The notes below the pieces were generated by a model. That model searched no databases. It saw only the letters and a program-made list of their open reading frames with translations, and had not been told where the DNA came from. The translations under genes and the position numbers were made by a program. Of a stretch of DNA of 64,000 nt, positions 7,476 to 17,100 are shown one piece after another. Every line of letters begins with the position of its first letter. Positions within the stretch are counted from its first letter, which is position 1. Source of the DNA: Streptomyces sp. APSN-46.1 (GTDB lineage: Bacteria > Actinomycetota > Actinomycetes > Streptomycetales > Streptomycetaceae); the NCBI RefSeq assembly GCF_022815725.1, contig NZ_JALGRF010000002.1, forward strand, positions 310,001 to 374,000. The letters run 5' to 3'.

Positions 7476-8392
7476 CGGCGGCGCATCAGGAGCGCGGTGA
7501 AGGCCATGGAGAGGGCGAAGAGAACCAGCGCGACCACGCACGCGGCGCCGTAGTCGAAGCGCTGGAATCCGGCGTTGTAGACGATCTGGGGCAGCGTCAG
7601 CGTGGACTTGTCCGGGTAGCCCGGCTCGAACTGCTGGCCCGAGCCGCCGATGACGCCGGCCGACACCTTCCCCGCGACCAGCGGCTGCGTGTAGTACTGC
7701 ATCGCCTGGATGACGCCGGTGACCACCGCGAACAGGATGATCGGGGAGATGTTCGGCAGGGTGATGTGCCGCAGCCGCGCCCAGGCCCCGGCCCCGTCCA
7801 GCTCGGCGGCCTCGTACTGCTCCTTCGGTACGTCGAGCAGCGCGGCCATGAAGATGACCATCAGGTCGCCGACCCCCCACAGCGCGAGCGCGGTGAGGGC
7901 GGGCTTGGACCAGTCGGCGTCCGTGAACCAGCCGGGCGTGGGCAGTCCGACCGCGTCGAGCAGGACGTTCACCGGGCCGGTGCCGGGGTTGAGCAGGAAC
8001 ACGAAGGCCAGGGTCGCGGCCACGGGCGGGGCCAGATAGGGCAGGTAGAACAGGGTCCGGAAGAGCCCGGTGGCCGTCTTGATCTTCGTGATGAGGAGGC
8101 CGACGCCGAGACCGAACACGACGCGGCAGCTGACCATCACCACCACCAGCCACAGGGTGTTCCACATGGCCGGCCAGAACAGCGGATAGTCGGTGAAGAC
8201 GTACGTCCAGTTGTCCAGGCCGTTGAAGGCGGGCGGCCGGAAGCCGTCGTACCGGGTGAAGGAGAAGTACACGGTGGAGAGCAGCGGGTAGGCGAAGAAG
8301 ACCGCGAACCCGATGAGCCAGGGCGACATGAAGGCGGCGGTCCGCAGCGCGGCCCGCCGGCGCTTCGCCCTCAGGGGGTGCGTGCTGGTCAT
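7436..8392 (-). CDS. Sugar ABC transporter permease, MalF type (C-terminus altered by insertion)
   Basis: A 318-aa permease with six transmembrane segments and the EAA motif EQYEAAELDGAGAWARLRHITLP. Its start is 5 nt after the binding-protein stop. The last residues, VESSPP, are encoded by the right end of the inserted tnpB element, and the stop is in the element's hairpin loop. Joining the flanks predicts the original ending GLIGAAWEKSGD with a TGA overlapping the next permease start by 8 nt. Only the extreme tail changed, so the protein probably still works; coupling to the second permease is lost. Confidence 0.9.
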   Translation of the reverse strand: MTSTHPLRAKRRRAALRTAAFMSPWLIGFAVFFAYPLLSTVYFSFTRYDGFRPPAFNGLDNWTYVFTDYPLFWPAMWNTLWLVVVMVSCRVVFGLGVGLLITKIKTATGLFRTLFYLPYLAPPVAATLAFVFLLNPGTGPVNVLLDAVGLPTPGWFTDADWSKPALTALALWGVGDLMVIFMAALLDVPKEQYEAAELDGAGAWARLRHITLPNISPIILFAVVTGVIQAMQYYTQPLVAGKVSAGVIGGSGQQFEPGYPDKSTLTLPQIVYNAGFQRFDYGAACVVALVLFALSMAFTALLMRRRGGLIGAVESSPP

Positions 8393-8397
8393 CGGGG

Positions 8398-9732
8398 CTA
8401 CTTCGCCTTCGCGATGTCCGTGTCGATCTGCCGGTCGGTCTTGGCGAGCCCGGCCGGGATGTCGGCGACATCGCCCTTCTCGACCGCGTACGCGAAGTCC
8501 TCGAAGGTCAGCTGGTAGGTGCCGCCGTCCGCCTGCGCGGGGGTGGTGCTGGACTTCGGGTGCCGGGCGATGTCGATGAAGGTCTTGAACTCCGGGGAGA
8601 CCTGGAGGTTCGGGGACTCCAGGGCCGCCAGCGTGGAGGGCACGTTGTGGATGCCGTTGGCGAAGGCCACGACCGCCTCGGTGTCGGTGGTCATGTACTT
8701 GACCAGTTCCCAGGCCGCGTTCTGCTTCTTGCTCGCGGAGGCGATGCCCATGATCGTGCCGGAGACGTAGCCCTTGCCGTAGTCGGCGATCTGGTCGTCG
8801 GGTACGGGCAGCGGCGCGGTGCCGATCTCGAAGGTGACCCCGGCCTCCTTGGCCATGGCGGGCCGCCACTCGCCGTCGATCTGCATGGCGACCAGCCCCT
8901 TGTGGAAGGGGTGTTCGGCGTTCCACTCGTCGCCGAAGGTGTTGCGGAACTTCTCCAGCTTCTCGTAGCCGCCGAGCTTGGCCACCAGGTCCTTCTGGGC
9001 GCTCAGCATCTGTGCGAAGGCCGGGTCCTTGGCCAGGTTCGACTTGCCCTGGGCGTCGAAGTACCGTGCGCCCCACTGCGCCGCCAGCCGCGTCGGCTTG
9101 GTCTCGTAGCCGTGGAACGTGGGCATCAGGCCGACCTGGTCGTACGAGTCCCCGTTGGCCTTGGTCAGCTTCTGCGCGGCCTCGGTGAACTGGCTCCAGG
9201 TCTTGGGCGGTTCGGTGATGCCCGCGGCCTTGAAGGCGTCCTTGTTGTAGACGAGGCCGTACGCGTCGTTGAGCAGCGGAAGCGTGCACTGGTTGCCGTT
9301 GAACTGGGTGTACTCCAGTAGGGTCTTGGGGAAGACCTTGGCCTTGTCCACCCCGGACTTCTGGAGGAAGGGGTTCAGGTCGGCGAAGGCACCGGAGTTG
9401 CAGAACTTGCCGACGCTGTCGGTGGTGAAGGAGGAGACCACGTCGGGGGCCTTGTCCCCGCCCGCCCGGAGCGCCTGGTTGATCTTGTCGTCGGTCATGT
9501 TGCCGGTGAGCTTGACCTTGATGTTCGGGTGCGCCTTCTCGAACCGGGCGATGTTGTCCTCGATCGCCTTGACCTCGCTGGGCGCGGACCAGCCGTGCCA
9601 GAAGTTGAGGGTCACGTCCGCCTTGGGGTCGTCGGCGGACGCGGTGCCGCTCTGGCCCGTACAGGCGGTGGCGAGGACGGATATCGCGGCCAGGAGGGTG
9701 GCTGCGGGGGTCAGGCGTCCGATTCTGGGCAT
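8398..9732 (-). CDS. Extracellular sugar-binding lipoprotein (SBP family 1)
   Basis: A 444-aa secreted lipoprotein. The signal peptide ends in the lipobox LATAC (Cys about residue 24), followed by a Ser/Thr/Gly-rich linker and a family-1 binding domain starting VTLNFWHGWSAPSEVKAIEDN. This family delivers oligosaccharides to MalF/MalG-type permeases. It is the first structural gene after the ROK regulator, with a 112-bp gap upstream and 5 bp to the permease. The associated GH4 and kinase genes suggest a beta-linked disaccharide or amino-sugar ligand, but the ligand is not determinable here. Confidence 0.92.
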   Translation of the reverse strand: MPRIGRLTPAATLLAAISVLATACTGQSGTASADDPKADVTLNFWHGWSAPSEVKAIEDNIARFEKAHPNIKVKLTGNMTDDKINQALRAGGDKAPDVVSSFTTDSVGKFCNSGAFADLNPFLQKSGVDKAKVFPKTLLEYTQFNGNQCTLPLLNDAYGLVYNKDAFKAAGITEPPKTWSQFTEAAQKLTKANGDSYDQVGLMPTFHGYETKPTRLAAQWGARYFDAQGKSNLAKDPAFAQMLSAQKDLVAKLGGYEKLEKFRNTFGDEWNAEHPFHKGLVAMQIDGEWRPAMAKEAGVTFEIGTAPLPVPDDQIADYGKGYVSGTIMGIASASKKQNAAWELVKYMTTDTEAVVAFANGIHNVPSTLAALESPNLQVSPEFKTFIDIARHPKSSTTPAQADGGTYQLTFEDFAYAVEKGDVADIPAGLAKTDRQIDTDIAKAK

Positions 9733-9803
9733 GGCGGTGCTCGCTCTCTGCGGGAGGAACTTCCGGTGAGGGGGTGCCGTGGGGAAGCGCGGGACAGGTT
9801 CAG

Positions 9804-9833
9804 CGACCGGTGCGTCAGCGGCCGGTGCGTCAG
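9804..9833. repeat. Two tandem 15-bp repeats between ROK gene and binding-protein gene
   Basis: CGACCGGTGCGTCAG is followed directly by CGGCCGGTGCGTCAG (one mismatch). They lie in the only sizeable gap inside the sugar operon and could be a regulator site or simple slippage. Confidence 0.4.
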
Positions 9834-9844
9834 AGGAAGGTCTA

Positions 9845-11065
9845 TCAGCGGGAGGTGTCGAACACTTCCTCGCGGGTGGCGGCGAGGGCGCTCTCCAGCG
9901 CGCCGCGCAGGACGGGCCGCTCCCGCACCTCGCCCGTGACCAGGCGGGGCCGGGACGGGGCCAGTTCGGCGAGCTCCGCCTCCAGCAGCGCGCGCAGCGG
10001 GTCGCCGCCCGCGGTGATGACGGCCCCGGACAGGACGACGATCTCCGGGTCCAGTACGGCGACCAGCGAGGCCAGACCGGTCGCGAGGCCGGTGGCGTAC
10101 GACTGGAGGAAGCGCAGGTGCAGTCCCTCGGGCTCGGCGGCGGCGCGCTGGAGCAGCGCGACGGCCTCGGCGACCAGCGGCCCGTTGTGCGGGGCGTCGG
10201 GCGCCGGCTCGCGCGCGGCCTCGATCCCCAGCTCGGCGGCGAGCCGCGGCAGCACCTGTACGCCGGCCAGCTCCTGGTAGCCGCCCGTGTTGGCCCGGGC
10301 GACCTGCCGGACCAGCGGGTGTCCCGGCACGGGCAGGTAGCCCACCTCGCCCGCGCCGCCGGTCCAGCCGCGGTGCAGCCGGCCGCCGAGCACCAGGGCC
10401 GCGCCGAGGCCCTCCTCGTTCCACAGCAGGACGAAGTCCTCGTGGCCGCGGGCCGCGCCGAGCCGCTGCTCGGCGATGGCGGCGAGGTTCACGTCGTTCT
10501 CGTACTCGACCGGCATCGGCAGGGCCGCCGCCAGGTCGTCGAGCAGGGTGGGGGAGTGCCAGCCGGGGAGGTGGCCGGCGTAGCGCAGCTGGCCGGTCTG
10601 CGGGTCGAAGGCGCCCGGGGTGGCGATCACCAGGCGGTGCAGGTCGGAGCGCTGGAGCCCGGCGGCCTTGAGGGCCTCGCCGAGGGCCTCGGTGACCTGG
10701 TCCACGGCCCCGGCGCCCTCGGCGCACGGGAGCTCGAAGCTGCCCACCACCTCGCCGGTGAGGTCGGCGACGGCCGCGAGGATCCGTCCCGGGGTGACGT
10801 CGAGGCCGCCGGCGTAGGCGGCGCGGGGGTTGAGCGCGTACAGCTGGGCGCTCGGCCCGGGGCGGCCCGCGTCGGTGCCGGTGGCCACGACCAGCCCGGC
10901 GTCCTCCAGGCGGGCCAGCAGCTGGGAGGCGGTGGGCTTCGACAGTCCGGTCAGGTGCCCGATCCGGGTCCGGGACAGGGGGCCGTGCGTGAGCAGGAGC
11001 TCCAGCGCGGCCCGGTCGTTCATGGCGCGCAGCAGGCTTGGCGTTCCGGGCGTGGCGGCGGGCAT
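9845..11065 (-). CDS. ROK-family transcriptional regulator
   Basis: A 406-aa ROK repressor. An N-terminal winged helix-turn-helix (LLTHGPLSRTRIGHLTGLSKPTASQLLARLEDAGLV, about residues 20-55) precedes the sugar-kinase-like ROK domain (GGLDVTPGRILAAVADLTG and later VPVPGHPLV segments). I chose ATG 11065 because GAGGGAGAG lies 7-8 nt upstream; a GTG six codons earlier is possible. It is the first gene of the minus-strand sugar operon and most likely represses it and itself, released by a sugar. A candidate operator is at 11097-11111. Confidence 0.88.
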   Translation of the reverse strand: MPAATPGTPSLLRAMNDRAALELLLTHGPLSRTRIGHLTGLSKPTASQLLARLEDAGLVVATGTDAGRPGPSAQLYALNPRAAYAGGLDVTPGRILAAVADLTGEVVGSFELPCAEGAGAVDQVTEALGEALKAAGLQRSDLHRLVIATPGAFDPQTGQLRYAGHLPGWHSPTLLDDLAAALPMPVEYENDVNLAAIAEQRLGAARGHEDFVLLWNEEGLGAALVLGGRLHRGWTGGAGEVGYLPVPGHPLVRQVARANTGGYQELAGVQVLPRLAAELGIEAAREPAPDAPHNGPLVAEAVALLQRAAAEPEGLHLRFLQSYATGLATGLASLVAVLDPEIVVLSGAVITAGGDPLRALLEAELAELAPSRPRLVTGEVRERPVLRGALESALAATREEVFDTSR

Positions 11066-11096
11066 GACACGTCTCTCCCTCACCGAGGTGAACTGT

Positions 11097-11111
11097 TAGG
11101 TAAGTTTCCTA
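11097..11111. promoter_or_regulatory. Candidate operator of the ROK regulator
   Basis: TAGGTAA-G-TTTCCTA is an imperfect inverted repeat (one mismatch per arm) about 32 bp upstream of the ROK start. It is unusually A+T-rich for this genome, as expected of an autoregulated promoter. Not confirmed by other copies in the window. Confidence 0.4.
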
Positions 11112-11162
11112 TCAGCGTTCGGCGGTGTCAATGGCCTGGCCGGCCCGGGGCGCCCGCATCCC

Positions 11163-11207
11163 GAAGAGCCCCCGCGTCCTGTCTCTCACAGGTCGCGGGG
11201 GCTCTTC
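11163..11207. terminator. Bidirectional hairpin terminator
   Basis: Long stem GAAGAGCCCCCGCG...CGCGGGGGCTCTTC lies between the VOC gene's 3' side and the ROK promoter. A partial copy of the right arm (GCGCGGGGGCTCTTC) follows immediately. Confidence 0.7.
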
Positions 11208-11252
11208 GCGCGGGGGCTCTTCGGAGGGGGCTTCAGTTCGTGGGCGCAGGGG

Positions 11253-11669
11253 TCACGGCTTGCGGGGCTGGTTGAAGCGGAGCATGTTGCCGGAGGGGTC
11301 GCGGAAGGCGCAGTCGCGGACGCCGTACGGCTGGTCGATCGGCTCCTGCAGTACCTCGCCACCCGCGGCGCGGATGCGCTCGAAGGTGGCGTCGCAGTCG
11401 TCGGTGCGGAAGATGACACCGCGCAGCAGGCCCTTGGCGAGCAGTTCCGCCATGGTCTTCCGGTCGGCGGGCGAGGCGTTCGGGTCCGCGAGCGGCGGTT
11501 CGAGGACGATCTCCACGTCCGGCTGCGAGGGCGACCCGACGGTCACCCAGCGCATCCCCTCGAACCCGACGTCGTTGCGGACTTCCAGGCCCAGGACGTC
11601 CCGGTAGAAGGCGAGCGCCTTGTCGTGGTCGTCGACGGCGATGAAGCACTGGGAAAGCTTGATGTCCAT
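11253..11669 (-). CDS. VOC-family (glyoxalase/bleomycin-resistance-like) protein
   Basis: A 138-aa vicinal-oxygen-chelate protein with two beta-alpha-beta-beta-beta modules. It begins MDIKLSQCFIAVDDHDKALAFYRDVLG and ends YGVRDCAFRDPSGNMLRFNQP, a common signature of the single-chain subfamily. The first metal position is not the usual His, so it may not be a true glyoxalase. The start is ATG 11669; longer open frames upstream lack conservation. It lies just downstream of a small AraC gene on the same strand (gap about 10 bp), and the two probably form an operon. Confidence 0.8.
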   Translation of the reverse strand: MDIKLSQCFIAVDDHDKALAFYRDVLGLEVRNDVGFEGMRWVTVGSPSQPDVEIVLEPPLADPNASPADRKTMAELLAKGLLRGVIFRTDDCDATFERIRAAGGEVLQEPIDQPYGVRDCAFRDPSGNMLRFNQPRKP

Positions 11670-11679
11670 GCGTACGACG

Positions 11680-12099
11680 CTACGGGCGGGGGCCGGGTTT
11701 CGCTTCTCCGTTCCTGACCGGTCGGGTGTGGATCTTCGCGACGCAGGCCGGGATGGCGGCGCCCTCGTCATGGCCGCGGGCCCGGTACGCGCTCGGGGTC
11801 TCGCCGACCAGCTCGGTGAACCGCGAGCTGAACGACCCCAGCGAGGTACAGCCGACCGCGAAGCAGACCTCCGTCACCGGGAGGTCGCCCCGCCGCAGCA
11901 GGGCCTTGGCCCGCTCGATCCGGCGCGTCATCAGGTAGCTGTACGGCGTCTCGCCGAAGGCGGCGCGGAAGCTGCGGGAGAAATGGCCCGGCGACATGAG
12001 GGCGGTGCGCGCCAGCGCGGGCACGTCGAGCGGCTCCGCGTACTCGCGGTCCATCCTGTCTCGGGCCCGGCGCAGCCGGACGAGGTCCTCCAACGTCAC
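11680..12099 (-). CDS. Short AraC-family regulator (DNA-binding domain only)
   Basis: A 139-aa protein consisting of the double helix-turn-helix AraC domain. Recognisable parts are VPALARTALMSPGHFSRSFRAAFG and the second HTH VCFAVGCTSLGSFSSRFTELVGETPSAYR. No ligand-binding domain precedes it in the chosen frame from GTG 12099. The upstream open frame overlaps the 3' end of the MscS gene and looks non-coding. Such short AraC genes paired with VOC genes are common in streptomycetes, and co-transcription with the VOC gene is inferred. Confidence 0.75.
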   Translation of the reverse strand: MTLEDLVRLRRARDRMDREYAEPLDVPALARTALMSPGHFSRSFRAAFGETPYSYLMTRRIERAKALLRRGDLPVTEVCFAVGCTSLGSFSSRFTELVGETPSAYRARGHDEGAAIPACVAKIHTRPVRNGEAKPGPRP

Positions 12100-12221
12100 C
12101 CGACCACCATGCCACAGCGCCACGTGACGAACGCCGGCCTCCGCGACCGGGAGGAGTCGTGGAGGCCGGCGTCGGGTGTGGCGGCCGGACGCCCTCGGGA
12201 CGCCGCGCGGGGAGGGACGGG

Positions 12222-13292
12222 CTACTTGGTGATGCGGGGGGAGGCCGGGGCCGGGATCGGGGTCGCCGCCAGGGACTGCGGGGAGGCCGGGTTCGCCAGT
12301 GCGGACGGCGCGGCGACGGCGGCGGCCGGGTCCGCCGGGGCCTCGTCCTCGTCGGCGGGAGCCACGCCGCCGATGATCCGGATGCCGGCGGCGTCGAAGG
12401 CCTCCTTGATCCGCCAGCGCAGCTCGCGCTCCACACAGAACTGCTGGCCCGGCATCGTCTTCGCCGACACCTTCACCGTCATCGAAGCCAGCAGCACCTC
12501 GTCCAGGCCCAGCACCTCCACCGGGCCCCACAGGCGCTCGTCCCACGGGGTCTCCTTCACCATGCCGTCGGCGACCTTCTGGACCACCTCGCGGATGTGG
12601 GTCAGGTTCTCCGTCGGCTTGACCTGCACGTCCACGGTCGCGGTCGCCCAGCCCTGGCTGAGGTTGCCGATCCGCTTGATCTCGCCGTTGCGGACGTACC
12701 AGATCTCGCCGTTGTCCCCGCGCAGCTTGGTCACCCGCAGGCCCACCTCGACGACCTCACCGGAGGCCACGCCCGCGTCGATCTTGTCGCCGACGCCGTA
12801 CTGGTCCTCCATGATCATGAAGACGCCGGACAGGAAGTCCGTGACCAGGTTCCGGGCGCCGAAACCGATCGCGACACCGGCCACACCCGCACTCGCGAGC
12901 AGCGGGGCCAGGTCGATCTTGAGAGCGGCCAGGACCATCAGCGCGGCCGTGCCGAGGATGAGGAAGGACGCCACCGACCGCAGCACCGAGCCGATCGCCT
13001 CCGAGCGCTGGCGGCGCCGCTCGGCGTTGACCAGCAGCCCGCCGAGCGCGGTGCCCTCGACGGCCTCGGCGCTGGTGTTCATGCGGTTGATCAGCTTGGT
13101 CAGTGCCTTGCGGACCACGGAGCGCAGCGCGGCCGCGATCACGACGATCAGCAGGATCCGCAGGCTGATGCTCAGCCACGTGGCCCAGTTCTCCTCTATG
13201 AAGCTCGCGGCGTTGGTCACGCTCTGCTGGGCCTCGGCGGTGTCCGGGATGTCGGCTGCCAGCGGGAGCAGAGTGGCGGCGGGCCAGGGCAC
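12222..13292 (-). CDS. Small-conductance mechanosensitive channel (MscS family)
   Basis: A 356-aa membrane protein. Three hydrophobic segments lie in residues 30-190. The pore-lining TM3/beta-domain junction is clear in VAGVAIGFGARNLVTDFLSGVFMI, followed by the MscS beta domain (GVGDKID...WYVRNGEI) and a cytoplasmic alpha/beta region. A low-complexity Ala/Pro tail follows. It protects the cell against hypo-osmotic shock. GTG 13292 was chosen because CTGGAGGT lies 9 nt upstream; ORFs starting further out lack a ribosome binding site. Confidence 0.88.
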   Translation of the reverse strand: MPWPAATLLPLAADIPDTAEAQQSVTNAASFIEENWATWLSISLRILLIVVIAAALRSVVRKALTKLINRMNTSAEAVEGTALGGLLVNAERRRQRSEAIGSVLRSVASFLILGTAALMVLAALKIDLAPLLASAGVAGVAIGFGARNLVTDFLSGVFMIMEDQYGVGDKIDAGVASGEVVEVGLRVTKLRGDNGEIWYVRNGEIKRIGNLSQGWATATVDVQVKPTENLTHIREVVQKVADGMVKETPWDERLWGPVEVLGLDEVLLASMTVKVSAKTMPGQQFCVERELRWRIKEAFDAAGIRIIGGVAPADEDEAPADPAAAVAAPSALANPASPQSLAATPIPAPASPRITK

Positions 13293-13575
13293 GACGGGTA
13301 CCTCCAGGTATAGCGGTCTGCCCACGGAAGGGGGGTGCGGGCAGAACATCCACACTAACGGGGCATTCCCATGACTCCGTTGCCAGACGTTCGCCGTGTT
13401 CGAGGGAGAGACCGGATTCACCTGGGGATGCTCTTATCCCTCAAGCCGGTGTGGTTGAAAACACCTCCGACCCGTTACGGGCACGTGGTGGCGCTTCGAC
13501 CAGCCGTAAGGAGAGACTGGAGAGCAGATCGTCCCGGCGCGAGCCACGCGCCGCCGGCGTACAAGGAGGCAGTCC

Positions 13576-14112
13576 GTGCCGCACGTCCTGGTCCTCAACG
13601 CGTCGTACGAGCCCCTCGGCGTCGTACCGCTCCGCCGCGCGCTCGTCCTCGTCCTGGAGAACAAAGCGGTCTCCCTGGAGGAATCGGGCGCCTTTCTGCA
13701 CAGCGCGACGAGAGCCGTCCCCGCTCCCAGCGTGGTCCGGCTCAAGCGCTTCGTGCGGGTCCCCTACCGGGGGCCCGTTCCACTCACCCGGCGCGCGCTG
13801 TTCGCGCGGGACGGCGGCCGCTGCATGTACTGCGGCGCGGTCGCCACGAGTGTCGATCACGTCATCCCGCGCAGCCGGGGTGGCCAGCACGCGTGGGACA
13901 ACGTCGTCGCCGCGTGTCGGCGGTGCAACCACGTCAAGGCCGACCGCCACCTGCTGGAGCTGGGGTGGCGCCTGCGGCACCAGCCGGCTCCGCCGTCGGG
14001 ACTCGCCTGGCGGATCATCGGCACGGGGCACCGGGATCCGCGCTGGATGCCGTACCTCCAGCCGTACGGGGCCGAGGACGCCCTCGAACGCATCGGGGTC
14101 GCCGCGTCGTAG
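13576..14112 (+). CDS. HNH endonuclease family protein
   Basis: A 178-aa protein with an N-terminal region (VLVLNASYEPLGVVPLRRALVLVL) typical of stand-alone actinobacterial HNH proteins. The HNH module follows: C83-x2-C86, DH (94-95) in SVDHVIPRSRGG, and C114-x2-C117-N118 in CRRCNHVKADR. The GTG start has AAGGAGG about 8 nt upstream. It is monocistronic, with no phage or intron context. Its cellular substrate is unknown; homologues are widespread core genes in the genus. Confidence 0.85.
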   Translation: MPHVLVLNASYEPLGVVPLRRALVLVLENKAVSLEESGAFLHSATRAVPAPSVVRLKRFVRVPYRGPVPLTRRALFARDGGRCMYCGAVATSVDHVIPRSRGGQHAWDNVVAACRRCNHVKADRHLLELGWRLRHQPAPPSGLAWRIIGTGHRDPRWMPYLQPYGAEDALERIGVAAS

Positions 14113-14140
14113 CGCCCGTCTCCGGCCCCCGTTGTCCGGA

Positions 14141-17100
14141 CTAGGGGGCCACCGCGAAGGCCGACGCCGACCAGAGGCTGCACCCGAAGCGGGTGGCGCG
14201 CGTGGCGCAGGTGACGCGGAGGAAGCGGGTGCCGGGCGCGTCCACGCGGACCGACTCCGTACCGCCGCGTGAGGCGGGCACGGTGGCCGCCACCTGCCAG
14301 GTGACCCCGTCCGGGGAGGTCTCCACGCGGTACGAGGACGGGTACGCCTCCTGCCAGTGCAGCGTGACCAGCCCCACCCGCGCCGGCGCCGCCCATTCCG
14401 CCTGCCACCACGCGCCGTCCACCGCCGGGGACGACCACCGGGTGGTCGCCGAGCCGTCCACCACCGCCGAGGCGGGGAACTGCGGGGTCTCGTCCCCCGA
14501 GGACGTGGCCCGCGCCGTCCGCAGCAGGTCCGGGCCGCCCGTGCGCGGCACCGCCCGCACCGTGAGCACCCGGGACTCCCCGGCGAAGGTCACCGGGACC
14601 GAGTACACCCCCGGCGGGGTCGCCGCCGGGATCGCGACCTCCACGGGTACGGAGACCCGCGTCCCGCGCGGCACCGTCGCCTCGGACGGCAGCCGCACCT
14701 CGACCCCCGGCGGCGGCGCCGCCGTCAGCGGGCCGCGGACCTCGCCGGGCCGCAGCCCCGACAGCTCCGCGGTCACCCGCTGCGGGCTCCCGCCGATCTC
14801 CACCTCCGTCCGTGCCCCGTTCGACAGCTCGAACCGCGCCTGCGGCCCGTCCGCGAACCACGGCACGACACCCCGTACCGCCGGGGCCGCGCCCGCCCAG
14901 GCCAGCCGGACCGCGTCCGCCCGTACGCCCGCCGCGTCCGCCTGCGTCCAGCCGGAGGCCGAGGCCTCGCCGAGCTTGCGCCAGCCCTCGCCCGGGACCC
15001 GCGCCTCCACGATCGGGCCCGGGGCTCCCGTCGGCAGCGGGTCCGTCATGACGGTCACCGCCGACAGGGGCCGGGCCGCGTCCAGCTCGACGGTCCAGGA
15101 GCCGGACTCCTTGACCACCGTTCCGGCCGGGCTGGCCACGCCCGTCCAGGCGTCCGACTCCGCCGCCGCCTTCTCCAGGAACGGATCCAGCACCGCCGTG
15201 TCCACCCGGGCGTCGCCCGGCTCCGCGATCCCCTTGCGGGCCGCCGCCAGCGCCTGCGAGGCCTTCCAGGCCGCCGCCCCGTCCCCGCGCGCCTGGGCCT
15301 GGAGGACGTCCACGGCCAGTTCACCGGCCGCCCCGTAGCGGGCCAGCCGGTCGAGCCACGGCCCCGCCTCGCCCTCGCCCGCCAGATACGCCAGCCGCTG
15401 CGGGGCCTCCCGCAGGACGGTGAACGCCGCGCGGAGCCGCTCCCCGGCCGCCGCCGCGTCACCGGAGCCGCGGGCCCGCCAGAACTCCGCCACCAGCGGC
15501 TTCAGGTACGCCGACTCCTCCTGCTTCAAACCCGACGACGCCGTGTTCCCGGCCAGCGCGCCCAGCGCCTCCCGGGCCCGCGCGTCCGGCCCCGCCAGCT
15601 CGGCGACCGCGGCCGCCCAGGACTCCGAGGGCCGGTAACCGCGCGGGTTCCACGCGTAGTCCGCCGCCGTGAACAGCGGGATCCGCGACAGCGTGCCCTG
15701 CTGCATGGCGTTGGCCAGCAGCGCCGCCGAGCCTCCCGCCACCGCCGGCTCCCGACCGATGTACGGGCCGAGGAAGATCCGGCCCGGCTCCCAGTCGTTG
15801 ACCGGATAGTTGTCCATGGTGACCAGGGGATGCTGCCCGAACGCGGACCGCGCCCCGCCCAGTTCCTTGCCGGTGATGGTGCGCGGCACCACGCCCACAC
15901 CCGTCCAGGCCACCTCCACCCGCCGGTCCAGCCTGCCGGCCAGAGCCGTCCGGTAGGTGGTGGCGCCCTCCTGGTAGTACTCGGTGGGCAGCAGCGACAG
16001 CGGGGCCGCGCCCGGATGCCGGTCCGCCAGATGAGCCGCCAGCTCGCCCGCGACCTCCGCGTGCGCCTTCGCGGCCGCCGCCGGGCCGGTCCCGTACCGC
16101 ACCCGGTCCGCCCGGCAGCCCCACTCCGTGTAGCTGACGTCCTGGAACTGCACCTGGAACGCCCGGAAGCCCAGCTCCCACATCGCGTCCAGCTTGCGGG
16201 CGAGCGCCGCCCGGTCGGCCGCCGAGGCCAGGCACATCGACTGCCCGGGGGCCACCGCCCAGCCGAGCACCACCTTGTTGGCGCGGGCCTGTTCGGCCAG
16301 CGCCCGGAACTCGTCCTGCCGCTCCTGCGGGTACTCGTCCCGCCAGCCCGTCGTCCGGTACGGGTCGTCGCCCGGCGCGAGCAGGAGCCGGTTCTGCTTG
16401 GTGCGGCCCATGAACTCCAGCTGCGCGAGGCGCTGTTCCCGCGTCCACGGCTGCCCGTAGAACCCCTCGGTGATCCCGCGCACGGGTGCGATCGGCCAGT
16501 CCCGCACCCGGACTCCGGGGACCTTCGCCCCGCCGCCGGCCAGCAGTTGGCGCAGCGTCTGCGCCGCGTGGAACAGCCCGTCGCCGCCGACCCCGGCCAG
16601 CGCGACGGTGTCCCGGCCGCCGGCCCGGCCCACGGCCAGCCGGTAGCCGCCGGCGGGCAGGTCCGAGGCCTCGGCCGCGCCCAGCTCCCGCAGCGCCTGC
16701 TCCGCGTCGGGGCCCTGGAGTCGTACGACGGTGCCCCGTTCGGGCAGCGCCGCCCCGGGCCGCTGTTCGTGCAGGGTGCGTACGCCCGCCCCGCGCAGGG
16801 CGGTCCGTACGACCTGGACGGCGTCCGGATCGGCGTCCGCCGGCAGCACCAGGACGGCCTCGGCGCCCAGCGGCACCGCGCGCGCCGGATCGGCGGTCAT
16901 CGACTGCGGCCTCGGCCACACGGCCGGGGCCTCGCCGACGGACCGCGGCGCCCCCGCACCCTCCGAACCGGCCTCGGGCGCGGGCCCGGACACGGGAGCC
17001 GGCGAGGGCCCCGACGCCGGGTCGGCGGCGGGGTCCGGCACGGGCACCACCGGCGCCGTCGGCGTCGCGAAGGCGCCCGGCGGTCCCGCGATCACCGAGC

